Source: Cyclobacterium roseum (GTDB lineage Bacteria; Bacteroidota; Bacteroidia; Cytophagales; Cyclobacteriaceae). From it: DNA of 64,000 nt. A program made the translations under genes and the position numbers. The notes under the pieces were generated by a model. The model made no database searches and had not been told where the DNA came from. It was given only the letters and a program-made list of their open reading frames with translations. The DNA lies in the NCBI RefSeq assembly GCF_010119225.1, contig NZ_WNKF01000021.1:24301-88300 (forward strand), given 5' to 3'. Below, piece after piece: positions 17,051-25,810 of the stretch (positions are counted from its first letter, which is position 1; each line of letters begins with the position of its first letter).

Positions 17051-17914
17051 ATGGAAAAGATAACCATCACCGGAGTACCAGAACATTTTAATTTCCCTTG
17101 GTTAAAGTTAGTAGAAAAGCAGCCATTTTTGGACGAGGAGATACAACTTGTATGGGAAAATGAATCCAAAGGCTCTGGAGCCATGAATAAAGCCATCCGG
17201 GAGGGAAATACGGATTTGGCGATTATTCTTACCGAAAGTTTCGTAAAGGACAAAATTGAAGGAAACCCGGGAAAAATGATTGGTTTTCATGTAGAATCAC
17301 CTCTTGTATGGGGAATCCATGTACCTGGAAGCTCCAAATTGGAGGAGGTTTCTGAATTAAAGAACGTTCCTTTTTTGGTAAGCAGGATGGGGTCAGGGTC
17401 TCATTTGATGGCCTTTCTCCTGGCCAGAGAGCATGGCTGGGACACAGCGGACATTAATTTTGAAATTATTGGTAATCTGGATGGTGCCATCAAATCGTTT
17501 AAGAGTGCCAATCCCAAAGCCTTTCTTTGGGAAAAATATACCACCCAGCCCCTTGTATCAAAGGGTTGGTTCCGAAGGATCGGTGAAATACCTACTCCCT
17601 GGCCCTGTTTTGTGATTGTGGCCTCCGATAATTTTCTAAAGAATCACCCGGGTCTCTCCGACAGGCTGCTGAATGCCATTTATGACATCAACACGGGCCT
17701 GATGCAGGATAAAAAAGCAATTGCTCCGACGATTCAAAAAGACTATCACCTGGGTGCCGATGATGTGAATCAATGGTTGGAACAAACCTCCTGGGCTACC
17801 TCAAAGGAGATTCCTCCGGTGCATTTGGAGAACACCATGAAAATTTTGGCTGAGGTAAACTTGATTCAAAAGACCCTCCCGGTTAGTGCGTTTATAGCAG
17901 CGGAAAGGCCATAA
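17051..17914 (+). CDS. Cytosolic substrate-binding-protein-like protein (NMT1/SsuA-like)
   Basis: A 287-residue protein with the type II periplasmic-binding fold as judged by pattern: N-terminal TITGVPEHFNFPW, GNTDLAIILTES (about 57-68) as the ligand-loop region, VPFLVSRMGSGSHLMAFLLA (about 113-132), and a FEIIGNLDGAIKSFKS helix. It has no signal peptide or lipobox and no ABC transporter genes beside it, so it probably does not act as a transport component. Such stand-alone proteins recur in Bacteroidota with unknown function. A ligand-sensing or enzyme role is possible. The start at 17051 is supported by the promoter element just upstream. Confidence 0.6.
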   Translation: MEKITITGVPEHFNFPWLKLVEKQPFLDEEIQLVWENESKGSGAMNKAIREGNTDLAIILTESFVKDKIEGNPGKMIGFHVESPLVWGIHVPGSSKLEEVSELKNVPFLVSRMGSGSHLMAFLLAREHGWDTADINFEIIGNLDGAIKSFKSANPKAFLWEKYTTQPLVSKGWFRRIGEIPTPWPCFVIVASDNFLKNHPGLSDRLLNAIYDINTGLMQDKKAIAPTIQKDYHLGADDVNQWLEQTSWATSKEIPPVHLENTMKILAEVNLIQKTLPVSAFIAAERP

Positions 17915-17946
17915 AAAAAGTGCTGTCCCGAATCGGAAACAGCACT
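17912..17946 (-). terminator. Terminator for the NIPSNAP gene (minus strand)
   Basis: On the minus strand AGTGCTGT ... ACAGCACT forms an 8-bp stem (17919-17926 with 17939-17946), with CCGA/TCGG able to pair inside, followed by a run of seven T. The T-run overlaps the stop region of the + gene ending at 17914. Confidence 0.8.
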
Positions 17947-18000
17947 AAGTAACTACCTTAAATTCGCTGGATGATCTTATTCACATCTGATAAAGAAGAA

Positions 18001-18070
18001 TGAAACCTGTCAGGTTTCATCTACTTGAAGTGTGTTGTTGCTTGAATAGCAACAAAAACCTGACAGGTTT
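18001..18070. repeat. Palindromic intergenic repeat (AACCTG-CAGGTT)
   Basis: TGAAACCTG-T-CAGGTTTCA (18001-18019, 9-bp arms) and AAACCTG-A-CAGGTTT (18056-18070, 7-bp arms) flank a third inverted repeat, TTGTTGCT/AGCAACAA (about 18035-18053). It has the look of a REP-like element, and lies between the terminator and the NIPSNAP gene. Confidence 0.6.
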
Positions 18071-18104
18071 GCAGATTTTAGAAACTACCTTAATTATTTA
18101 ATAT

Positions 18105-18899
18105 TTAAATATCCGAATAGTCAGTCGGTTGAAGCAAGCGTGTATCGTTTCTGGACACCGTATTCCGATATTCTTCCAGGTCTTTCATGGCATCCCAGTC
18201 AGGATCGGTCCGAAAGGCATCCCAATGTGCATTCCGGTCTTCCATGTTTTCGAAGGTGGTCAGGTACATCAGGTTTGGCATATTCGCTCCTGCCAATGTT
18301 TCTGCGTAGAAAACGGGATTAAAATTAAGTTTGTCAAAAATGTCAATTTCACCGCTATTAAACATTTTTACTTTTTGGCGGTAAAGCCTTTCCGTGGCGG
18401 CTTCATAACTTCTGAGTTCATACACCCGTTCTGACATGGGGGCAGTCAGATTTGGTGTAGCCATTCTTGGGCTACCTGTAAATGCCTGAAGTAAAGCCGT
18501 TTCAAGACGCTCAAAAGGAGCTTTGTCATGGGCAGCGTGGATATAATCTTTGCCGGCATTCTGGTAGGCCTGGTCTTTATCCAATTTTACTTGAAATTGA
18601 AAATACGCTTTCGAATTTTTGAATGGGAGCAGTACGTATATTTTTGTTCCGGCATCCTCTTCAGAACTCAGCGGTTTAAATACCCCCACATTGCTCAGAC
18701 CAGCCCGGTGCGCTGCTGGAATAAATGCTGTTTTCAGGTATTCATCCACCATTTTTTCCTGGCCTTGGTTGGCAATATGGTAAATTTTCAATTCGTAAAG
18801 ATCTCTTTTTCCATCCTGTGCCTGGGAAAGCGAGGAGCTGGTTAAAGTAAACAGTAGTAAAAGGCTTCCGGCAATCAGAAGAGGGCAATTTTTTAGCAT
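18105..18899 (-). CDS. Secreted NIPSNAP-family protein
   Basis: A 264-residue protein with a Sec signal peptide (LLIAGSLLLLFTL...SQAQDG, cleavage near residue 28). Two tandem NIPSNAP-type ferredoxin-like domains follow: the first starts DLYELKIYHIANQGQ (about 34-48), the second ERVYELRSYEAATERLYRQK (about 157-176), each beginning with the family YELR/K-Y pattern. The role of exported NIPSNAP proteins in Bacteroidota is not known; many lie beside secreted sugar oxidoreductases. It is monocistronic with its own terminator at 17912-17946. Confidence 0.82.
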   Translation of the reverse strand: MLKNCPLLIAGSLLLLFTLTSSSLSQAQDGKRDLYELKIYHIANQGQEKMVDEYLKTAFIPAAHRAGLSNVGVFKPLSSEEDAGTKIYVLLPFKNSKAYFQFQVKLDKDQAYQNAGKDYIHAAHDKAPFERLETALLQAFTGSPRMATPNLTAPMSERVYELRSYEAATERLYRQKVKMFNSGEIDIFDKLNFNPVFYAETLAGANMPNLMYLTTFENMEDRNAHWDAFRTDPDWDAMKDLEEYRNTVSRNDTRLLQPTDYSDI

Positions 18900-19073
18900 G
18901 TTATCTTGAGTTTTGTGTGTTAAGAAAACCCCTATCGGGGATTCGTTACATAAATGTAAATAAAATCAAACTACTTTAAAAAAAAAGTATAGCAATGGCA
19001 AATAAATTATTATTTTTGGTTTTTGCTTCTGTTGAACGACAGGTTTAAATTTTGAAATAATTATTTTAAGGAA

Positions 19074-20021
19074 ATGAAACGGATTTTAGTAACCGGAGGG
19101 GCTGGGTTTTTAGGCAGTCATCTCTGCGACAAACTTTTAGGTGAAGGACATGAGGTCCTTTGTGCCGATAATCTTTTTACAGGAAGAAGAAGAAATATCC
19201 ACCACCTGCTGGACAACAAAAATTTCGAATTTCTACGGCATGATGTGACCTTACCGATGTATGTTGAGGTAGATGAAATTTACAACCTGGCCTGTCCCGC
19301 CAGTCCCGTGCATTATCAGTTTGATCCGGTACAAACGACCAAAACAAGTGTGATTGGTGCCATTAACATGCTGGGCCTTGCTAAGCGATTAAAAGTAAAA
19401 ATATTGCAGGCTAGCACCAGTGAGGTATATGGAGACCCGGAGGTGCACCCTCAACCAGAATCCTATAAGGGAAGTGTGAGTGTCACCGGCCCAAGGGCCT
19501 GTTACGATGAAGGTAAAAGATGTGCCGAGACCTTGTTTTTTGATTACCACAGGCAGCATAAACTCAACATAAAGGTCATACGGATTTTCAATACCTACGG
19601 ACCGCGCATGCATCCTTCCGATGGTAGGGTGGTGAGTAATTTCATCGTGCAGGCATTGAAAGGAGAGGACATTACCATTTTTGGAGACGGGATGCAAACT
19701 CGAAGCTTCGGATACGTCAGCGACTTGATTAGAGGGATGCACTCGATGATGAATAGCCCAAATGAATTTATAGGACCCGTGAATATCGGCAACCCAGTGG
19801 AATTTACCATGTTGGAACTGGCGGAAAATGTACTGCAATTGACAGGGTCCAAAAGCAAACTGAAATTCCTTCCCTTGCCTCAAGACGATCCCATGCAGCG
19901 GAAGCCAAACATCGATTTGGCCAGGGAAAAATTAGGATGGGAACCAAAGGTGCATCTCAAAGAAGGCCTGGTAGAAACCATCCAGTATTTTGAGCAGGTT
20001 TTGAGCGAAGGACAGTATTAG
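19074..20021 (+). CDS. UDP-glucuronate decarboxylase (UDP-xylose synthase)
   Basis: NAD-dependent SDR enzyme converting UDP-glucuronate to UDP-xylose, a donor for surface polysaccharide. The 315 residues begin with the Rossmann motif GGAGFLGSH (about 8-16). They continue with [11 protein letters not shown] and the [24 protein letters not shown] block (about 57-76) characteristic of UDP-xylose synthase, the TSEVYGDP segment, and the catalytic Tyr144-x3-Lys148 in CYDEGKR. ATG start. It stands at the head of the exopolysaccharide locus but is separated by a terminator from the next + genes. UDP-glucose 4-epimerase is the main alternative, but the [13 protein letters not shown] stretch favours decarboxylase. 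Confidence 0.92.
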   Translation: MKRILVTGGAGFLGSHLCDKLLGEGHEVLCADNLFTGRRRNIHHLLDNKNFEFLRHDVTLPMYVEVDEIYNLACPASPVHYQFDPVQTTKTSVIGAINMLGLAKRLKVKILQASTSEVYGDPEVHPQPESYKGSVSVTGPRACYDEGKRCAETLFFDYHRQHKLNIKVIRIFNTYGPRMHPSDGRVVSNFIVQALKGEDITIFGDGMQTRSFGYVSDLIRGMHSMMNSPNEFIGPVNIGNPVEFTMLELAENVLQLTGSKSKLKFLPLPQDDPMQRKPNIDLAREKLGWEPKVHLKEGLVETIQYFEQVLSEGQY

Positions 20022-20322
20022 TCAAGCTATTTATGAGCTTAGGGGCATTGTTTTTCTACGGAAGGGCAATGCTTTTTTTATGCATGCTTTTTCCAGTTGA
20101 ATGAATCTGTTTAGTAGCATTTTAATGGACTGTTTCTTTAAACACTGATTTTAGTTTTTTAAATTATAAATTTTGTAATTTGTAATAAATCAAAATAAAA
20201 ATTAATTTATGAACAATAATAATTTGTTTTTATTTAAAAATAATCGGTAAAACCTTTTTTTATTTGTTCTCTGGTTACTACCTTTATTAGGTAAAAATTC
20301 ATCACCCATAATACATGTTGCC
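20022..20322. other. Intergenic region with terminator, no gene
   Basis: After the terminator (20045-20079) about 240 bases of very AT-rich sequence follow, with no ORF. They presumably hold the promoter of the receiver/sugar-transferase pair, but no clean TTTG-N20-TAnnTTTG pair was found. Confidence 0.6.
20045..20079 (+). terminator. Rho-independent terminator after UDP-xylose synthase
   Basis: GCATTG (20045-20050) pairs with CAATGC (20067-20072), followed by seven T. The stem is short but the T-run is good. Confidence 0.7.
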
Positions 20323-20730
20323 ATGAAAAGCACTTATAAAATTTTTGCAATCGATGATGAGCCTTCGGTATTGCTGATCATCAAACATTACTTCAAGGAA
20401 AAATTTGAGGTCAGTGTTTTCAATAAGCCTGCTGATGCCATTGCCACCATGCATGAAGGAAATTTGCCGGATATTATTATTTGTGATTTGAACATGCCGG
20501 AAATCAGCGGGACAGAGTTTGTGGAGTTGATCCGGTCCAGTGGTTTTTTTGAGGCCATCCCTTTGATCGTTCTTTCGGCCACAGAATCTTCGGAAAAGAA
20601 GATCGATATTTTGAACCTGGGAGCGGATGATTTCATGGTGAAGCCCTTCAACCCAAAAGAATTGGAAGCTCGGATAAATTCTATTTTAAGAAGGACTGGT
20701 AAACCAGCATTGGAATCCATCAATGGGTGA
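20323..20730 (+). CDS. Single-domain response regulator receiver protein
   Basis: A 135-residue CheY-like receiver with no output domain. The acidic pair is at IFAIDDEPS (about 6-14), the phospho-acceptor Asp is in IIICDLNMPEISG (about residue 53), the switch Thr/Ser is in LIVLSATE, and the lysine is in FMVKPFN. All catalytic residues are present, so it should be phosphorylated by a histidine kinase. Its last 8 bases overlap the start of the priming sugar transferase, whose N-terminus is a degenerate receiver, so phosphorylation may control the first step of exopolysaccharide synthesis; this is inference. Confidence 0.88.
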   Translation: MKSTYKIFAIDDEPSVLLIIKHYFKEKFEVSVFNKPADAIATMHEGNLPDIIICDLNMPEISGTEFVELIRSSGFFEAIPLIVLSATESSEKKIDILNLGADDFMVKPFNPKELEARINSILRRTGKPALESING

Positions 20731-21922
20731 TACGATACCAAAGATTGCCTTGATATCTGAAAATCAACAGCTAGTGGAGGTAGTGAACCAGGCTCTGACA
20801 GGGGTTTTTGAGATTGCTACTTATTCCAATGGTATCATTTTTTACAACCAGCTATCTCAGGCTAAGTCTGAATTTGCAATGGTTATCAGCGAATCCTCTA
20901 TGAAAGGGGTTCACGGGCTTCCGCTGAAGCATACCATGGAAAAGCTGGGTTTTGGCCACATTCCTTTTTTTTTAGTGGTAGACCAGGCAAGTCGTGAAGA
21001 CATTCTTCAAGCCGTAAGGCAGGGTATTTCTGATTTTATTTTCAAGCCGATTGATAGACGAAAGTTGTTGACACGATTGCAATTTCAGATCAGTCATCCG
21101 ATTCAGAAAATAAAGGAATCAAAGATTACTCCCCTAAAACAGTATAAAATTCCAAAAATTAAGCGGCTATTTGATATCCTGGTTTCCGGTTTGATATTAA
21201 TAGCCTTGTCTCCTCTGTTTCTAGTAATTGCGATTTTAATAAGACTGGAATCCCGCGGACCGGTTTTTTATTATTCATACCGGGTTGGCACCGGTTACAC
21301 CATTTTTAAATTTTACAAATTCCGCTCAATGGATCCCGATGCAGATGCCAAGCTCCAACAATTAAAACACCTGAATCAGTACCAAAAGCCAGAAGATAAT
21401 AGTGCGAAAGAAGTAACCGCGGCGAGGTCAAGTTCCGTAAAAGAGCTTTGCGAATTCTGCGAACAAGCTGGGGGTGGCTGTCTTCAGCCGCTGTATGACG
21501 ATAATAAGATGGTGTGTGAAAAACTCTTGTTAGCAAAAAAATCTGGCAATCAGGATGCCGCCTTTATTAAGATTAAGGATGATCCCAGAGTCACCCGCAT
21601 TGGAAAGTTTATTCGGAATACCAGTATAGACGAGTTGCCCCAACTTTGGAATGTACTGAAGGGGGACATGTCTCTGGTTGGAAATCGCCCCCTTCCGTTA
21701 TACGAAGCGGAGAAAATCACCACCGACAAATATGCCCTGCGGTTCCTGGGTCCAGCTGGCATAACCGGTCTCTGGCAAGTAGAGAAAAGAGGAAGAGGGG
21801 AGATGTCGGAGGAAAAGCGACTAAGCCTGGACAACGATTATGTCAAGAATTTTTCAATCTGGTTTGACCTGAAAATATTGCTTCGGACCATTCCTGCTCT
21901 CTTTCAAAGCGAAAACGTTTGA
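20723..21922 (+). CDS. Priming sugar transferase with degenerate receiver domain and Cys-rich insert
   Basis: Transfers a sugar phosphate to undecaprenyl phosphate to start exopolysaccharide repeat synthesis. Residues 1-125 look like a CheY receiver, but the acceptor position is Glu57 (VISESSM, aligned to the neighbour's ICDLNMP) and the acidic pair is mostly lost, while Lys108 in FIFKPID is kept. One membrane segment follows (about 149-173). The catalytic sugar-transferase domain runs to the end (FYKFRSMD, DDPRVTRIGKFIRNTSIDELPQLWNVL, GPAGITGLWQV). About 70 residues (about 205-280) are inserted between FRSM and DDPRVTRIG, carrying Cys243, 246, 253 and 265, a possible metal site. Its last 19 bases overlap the convergent glycosyltransferase gene. 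Confidence 0.88.
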   Translation: MGDTIPKIALISENQQLVEVVNQALTGVFEIATYSNGIIFYNQLSQAKSEFAMVISESSMKGVHGLPLKHTMEKLGFGHIPFFLVVDQASREDILQAVRQGISDFIFKPIDRRKLLTRLQFQISHPIQKIKESKITPLKQYKIPKIKRLFDILVSGLILIALSPLFLVIAILIRLESRGPVFYYSYRVGTGYTIFKFYKFRSMDPDADAKLQQLKHLNQYQKPEDNSAKEVTAARSSSVKELCEFCEQAGGGCLQPLYDDNKMVCEKLLLAKKSGNQDAAFIKIKDDPRVTRIGKFIRNTSIDELPQLWNVLKGDMSLVGNRPLPLYEAEKITTDKYALRFLGPAGITGLWQVEKRGRGEMSEEKRLSLDNDYVKNFSIWFDLKILLRTIPALFQSENV

Positions 21923-23142
21923 TTTATTAATTTCCAAAACAGGGTAACGCGCCCCTCCCAGGTATTTTTAGAGGCTTCCTGATACCTTTGCAGGCCTTTT
22001 TGGGGCGTATTCGATTCCAATTCCTCAGTGATGGTCCGGCTAAAGGCTTGGGCATCTTTTTCGAGACGGATGAGGGGCGAAAAGGATTGAATATCTTCCG
22101 AGAATGGTGTGGCCACGATAGGCTTGCCGGATGCCAGGTACTCATTGATCTTCAGTGGGTAAATGCTTCTGGTAACCTCGTTGCAAAGAAAGGGTAGGAT
22201 CAGCACATCGAAATGGGCCAGATACGAAGGAAGTTGTTCTATTTTTTTTGGTCCGGTGAAATGCAGGTTGGGTAACTTGTCCAAATCCACGTCTGTATGC
22301 CCCCAATGGTTTCTTGGTCCTACCATGACCAGACTTTTTTCGGGATTGTTTTCGCAAATTCCTTTTAAGAGCTCGTAGTCAATCCGATGGCAAATATTGC
22401 CGGTGTATCCAATGATGGGTCTGGGAAGGGTTTTCAATTCTTCCGGTAAAGGAATTTCGTCTTCAAAGGCTGATTTGAATAAATTGAAATCCGCGGCATT
22501 GGGAAAATAAGCCACATTTTCTCCGGATAGTTGTTCCAGATCCTTTTGAAGCAATCTGGAAGTAGCCAGGCTTAGCCGGGCATTTTTTACCGCCTCAATT
22601 TCAAGGTAGGAACCATGCTTCCGGAGGTAAGGCTCCAGCGCTCTTATATTGTCGCGGGATTGGTAAACAAAGGCTTTGGGAGTAAACCCTTTCGGCAAGC
22701 TGCTCAGGTAAAGTGGGTTAAAGGAATTGAAAAAAATATAATCTGTAATATTTAATTTTAGGAGTCCCTTTTGAATGCTTTTGCTCAATCGCCGGTTATT
22801 CCATCCCGCAAGCAGGCGATATAGTTTTCCGGGAGGCAGCCAATTAATGGGAAGCATCAGGGGAGGGGTCAGCGCAAAAAGATTGGTATGGTATTCGGTC
22901 AGGGGAGTCAGACAATTTTTTCCATAAAGCAAGGCAGGTATTCTCGCTTTGAGATGTTTTTTTTTTCTTTCCCGGATAAAATCAATTAGTGTAAATGGGT
23001 AATCCACATAAATGACGATCTGATTTTGGGCAAAGGTTTTTGCCAGGGACCAGGAAGCTGAGGAAAAGTCTCCATCCCATCGGGACATGCTGGTCATGAC
23101 TATGGGAAGTTGCTTGAATTCATTGATCGAAAAATTGCTCAT
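21904..23142 (-). CDS. Glycosyltransferase (GT-B fold, group 1-like)
   Basis: A 412-residue putative glycosyltransferase for exopolysaccharide assembly. The C-terminal half has the GT-B donor-site pattern: PRPIIGYTGNICHRIDYELL (about 240-259), SLVMVGPRN, LPSYLAHFDVLILPF, and YPLKINEYLASGKPIVATPF (about 336-355), where the conserved acidic residue lies in KINEYLA. The N-terminal half is less recognisable and no membrane segment is clear. Transcribed opposite to its neighbours, with its 3' end overlapping the sugar transferase by 19 bases. Donor and acceptor are unknown. Confidence 0.82.
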   Translation of the reverse strand: MSNFSINEFKQLPIVMTSMSRWDGDFSSASWSLAKTFAQNQIVIYVDYPFTLIDFIRERKKKHLKARIPALLYGKNCLTPLTEYHTNLFALTPPLMLPINWLPPGKLYRLLAGWNNRRLSKSIQKGLLKLNITDYIFFNSFNPLYLSSLPKGFTPKAFVYQSRDNIRALEPYLRKHGSYLEIEAVKNARLSLATSRLLQKDLEQLSGENVAYFPNAADFNLFKSAFEDEIPLPEELKTLPRPIIGYTGNICHRIDYELLKGICENNPEKSLVMVGPRNHWGHTDVDLDKLPNLHFTGPKKIEQLPSYLAHFDVLILPFLCNEVTRSIYPLKINEYLASGKPIVATPFSEDIQSFSPLIRLEKDAQAFSRTITEELESNTPQKGLQRYQEASKNTWEGRVTLFWKLINQTFSL

Positions 23143-23231
23143 AAAAAACCGTTATTTTAGCCTTGTACCTGTCGTATTCTAAGGAGTAAATTGTAAATTT
23201 AAAATAAAAATAACCATTAATTTTTGATGCT

Positions 23232-24461
23232 TTGATCTTGTTTGAAATTATTGTCTGGCTTTGTTGTTTTTATCTTCTGTTTCCCCTTTTTACCGGTTTG
23301 CTGGCAGTCCTCAGGCCAAGGGAAAATCTTCGGGAGAAGCCTTTTTCAGCTGATTTTGCCTGTATTATCACCGTTTATAAAGAAAATGATATTGCCTGGC
23401 CATTGGTACGGGCTTTACTGAAACAGGAGTATCCCCATTATCAGGTATACCTGGTGGCGGACGGGATCGAGGAGCCTTTAGAAAAACAGGTACAGGATGA
23501 AAAGCTTACCCTTTTTCAACCCAACCCTTTTTTAAACAGCAAAGTGGCCTCCATCGCACTTGTTTTGGAAAAAATGAAAAAGAAGCACAGCCATGTGGTC
23601 ATATTCGATCCGGATAACCTGGTGCCTCCCCATTTCCTGGGAGTGCTCAATCGCTATCATGCTGCGGGGTTTCAGGCAGTACAAGGGAAGCGGATCGCAA
23701 AAAACACCTCGGGTACCTACGCTGCCCTGGATGCCTTGGGCGAGTATTACTATGATTTTGCCGTCCGGAACGTCCCCTACCGTTTGGGCTCCTCCTCTAC
23801 GATTGCCGGTTCGGGGATGTCATTGGAGAGAGAAATTTACCAGCAAAACATTTCCCATGAAATGCAGGTGCTCAAGGACAAGGGGTTGGTAGTGGCAGAG
23901 GACAAATCCCTGCAGGTGCAGCTAGTGGGAAGTGGCATCCGGATCGGGTATGCGGCGGCGGCAATCGTTTTTGATGAAAAGATCACGGCTGCTCGCCAAA
24001 TTGGTAGGCAAAGGAGCCGGTGGCTGAACAGTTACTTTGGCCAGATTCCAACATCATTCCGGCTTCTGTTGAAAGGGCTGGTTTCCGGGGATTGGAACCG
24101 CATCTACTTTGCGGTAATGGTCTCTATGCCCCCCATGGTCATTTTGGTAGGAGTAAGCTTGCTGCTCAGTGTTGCGGCATTATGGATAAAGGTAAGTTAC
24201 TTTTTTCTTTTGGCGGGCTCTTTGATTTTGTTTGGGTTGGGTTTTCTGACGCTTCTGGCATGGAACCATACACCAGGGGAAGTTATCAAAGCCATCCCAA
24301 AAATTCCCCTTTTCGTTTGGGGCCAATTGTCCGGCATGCTGAAAATTCGGAAAGCCAGCAAGGATTTTATGGCCACCAGTCATCAGGAAATCACTGAAAT
24401 AGAGCCGATTTGGAAAAATAGGCAGCATGAATTCAGCCATTTGGAAGAATGGTGGAAGTAA
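23232..24461 (+). CDS. Membrane GT2 glycosyltransferase with QxxRW-type motif
   Basis: Family 2 glycosyltransferase of 409 residues anchored by an N-terminal helix and about three C-terminal helices. The catalytic motifs are VYLVADG and IFDPDN (donor and metal binding, the second at about 120-125), VAEDKSL (about 222-228, the TED-like base motif), and QRSRW (about 261-265), which matches the Q-x-x-R-W motif of processive polysaccharide synthases. It may therefore add several residues rather than one. The start is uncertain: no ATG exists in frame near the front and the TTG at 23232 is the best choice, with TTG 23238 possible. It lies convergent with the flippase gene, 17 bases apart. Confidence 0.82.
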   Translation: MILFEIIVWLCCFYLLFPLFTGLLAVLRPRENLREKPFSADFACIITVYKENDIAWPLVRALLKQEYPHYQVYLVADGIEEPLEKQVQDEKLTLFQPNPFLNSKVASIALVLEKMKKKHSHVVIFDPDNLVPPHFLGVLNRYHAAGFQAVQGKRIAKNTSGTYAALDALGEYYYDFAVRNVPYRLGSSSTIAGSGMSLEREIYQQNISHEMQVLKDKGLVVAEDKSLQVQLVGSGIRIGYAAAAIVFDEKITAARQIGRQRSRWLNSYFGQIPTSFRLLLKGLVSGDWNRIYFAVMVSMPPMVILVGVSLLLSVAALWIKVSYFFLLAGSLILFGLGFLTLLAWNHTPGEVIKAIPKIPLFVWGQLSGMLKIRKASKDFMATSHQEITEIEPIWKNRQHEFSHLEEWWK

Positions 24462-24478
24462 AAGCGATAAGAATGAAT

Positions 24479-25810
24479 TTATCGTTTTTGGATTTTTTCC
24501 ATAAGGGAGGCTACTAATGTTGGATAGGCACGTGCTGCCTGTACCCAGCAATGGATAAATCGCATTTTAATGTATCTACTGAGGACCAGGTGTTTGATTA
24601 AAGCAGTACAAAAAACCGCCAGGACCAACCCGTAAGCAGCTCCCAGTAAGCCTATCCAATGAATGAAAAACCAACTCAATCCTGCGCCATAAATCAAGGT
24701 CCCAAAAACCATTAGCATATTGATAAATGGCTTGCCTATGGCATCTAAAAAGACTCCGGATTGCCTGTCAAAAGGCTTGATCAGTGCCAGAAAAGCCATG
24801 ATTCGTAAAAAAGGAACTGCATCCAGGTAGTTTTCTCCTGCTATAAATAAAATTATGTAATGCGCAAATACCAGACAAAATAGCCAAAAGGGGAAGGTCA
24901 GGCTAAGCATCATTCCGGTGGTCTTTTCATAGAGTTGGCCTAGCGCCTGGGTTTTTCCGGTGTCGTGAGCTTCTGCTGCCTTGGGGTAGCTAATGGAGGC
25001 AATGGAATTAACGGGGATCTCCACCATGTTCAATACCCTCCCGGCCGTATTGGCCATGGCTACCTGCACCGGAGAGAGCAAGGCACCCAGTAGAAATTTA
25101 TCAAGGCCATTCGTAAGCATGGACACCAGATTGGTTCCGAATACGAATTTCCCAAAGTGAAATATTTTTGCCAGCCAGTATTTTTTTACCCGCCATTGAA
25201 AACCAAAATAGCGCCGAACCTGATAGGCTGACATCAGGGTAGCTAACAAAAAAGCGGCATTATGGTACCAGGCAAGATGAACCAGGGTTAGTTTGTAGTC
25301 ACTCAGGTACCCCATCACAATTACCAGAAAGAAGGGTAAACTTTTACTGATTCCTGCCAGGAAATAGGCCTTAAAATCGTAACTGGCCTGCATCAAAACC
25401 AGGTTATGGGTGTGGAGAACCAGGACGGGGAGCACCCAGGCATAGATGGTTAATATCGCCGCTAGTTTCGGAGCATTAAAAAGTTCAGCGATTGGATGAG
25501 CAGCCAGGACAAGAAGCGCGAGAATCAGGAAACTAAGCAAGGCATTGAGCAAAAGTGCGGCCGATTGGATCTTTCGTTTTACAGCCGGATTCTTTCCTAC
25601 AATGAATTTGATCATCCCGTTTTGGATAAAGCCGTTTCTGGCCATGTCCAAAATGGACGTAATGGTGATGAGCAGGACCCAAACGCCAAAATCCTCTGGG
25701 GAGAAAATACGAACCAATAACATGAATCCAACAAACCCCAGCAAAAAATCCACCCCGCGGTGCATCATGGTAAAAAAGCCGCTTTTTAGCCAATACTTTT
25801 TATCGCTCAT
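24479..25810 (-). CDS. Lipid-linked oligosaccharide flippase (Wzx-like)
   Basis: Inner-membrane flippase of the MOP superfamily moving undecaprenyl-linked repeat units to the periplasm. It has 443 residues with about 12 hydrophobic segments. The N-terminal pattern (GFFTMMHRGVDFLLGFVGFMLLVRIFSPEDFGVW) is typical of polysaccharide biosynthesis proteins of this family, and the amphipathic middle segment (VSMLTNGLDKFLLGALLSPVQVAMAN) is also characteristic. It is the last gene of the six-gene minus operon and overlaps the preceding glycosyltransferase by 4 bases (ATGA). No polymerase or transferase motif is seen in it. Confidence 0.88.
   Translation of the reverse strand: MSDKKYWLKSGFFTMMHRGVDFLLGFVGFMLLVRIFSPEDFGVWVLLITITSILDMARNGFIQNGMIKFIVGKNPAVKRKIQSAALLLNALLSFLILALLVLAAHPIAELFNAPKLAAILTIYAWVLPVLVLHTHNLVLMQASYDFKAYFLAGISKSLPFFLVIVMGYLSDYKLTLVHLAWYHNAAFLLATLMSAYQVRRYFGFQWRVKKYWLAKIFHFGKFVFGTNLVSMLTNGLDKFLLGALLSPVQVAMANTAGRVLNMVEIPVNSIASISYPKAAEAHDTGKTQALGQLYEKTTGMMLSLTFPFWLFCLVFAHYIILFIAGENYLDAVPFLRIMAFLALIKPFDRQSGVFLDAIGKPFINMLMVFGTLIYGAGLSWFFIHWIGLLGAAYGLVLAVFCTALIKHLVLSRYIKMRFIHCWVQAARAYPTLVASLMEKIQKR

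Noticed and set aside
18001..18070. Insertion sequence end or attachment site
   Set aside because: No transposase or integrase nearby and no target duplication; the structure fits a REP-like palindrome better.
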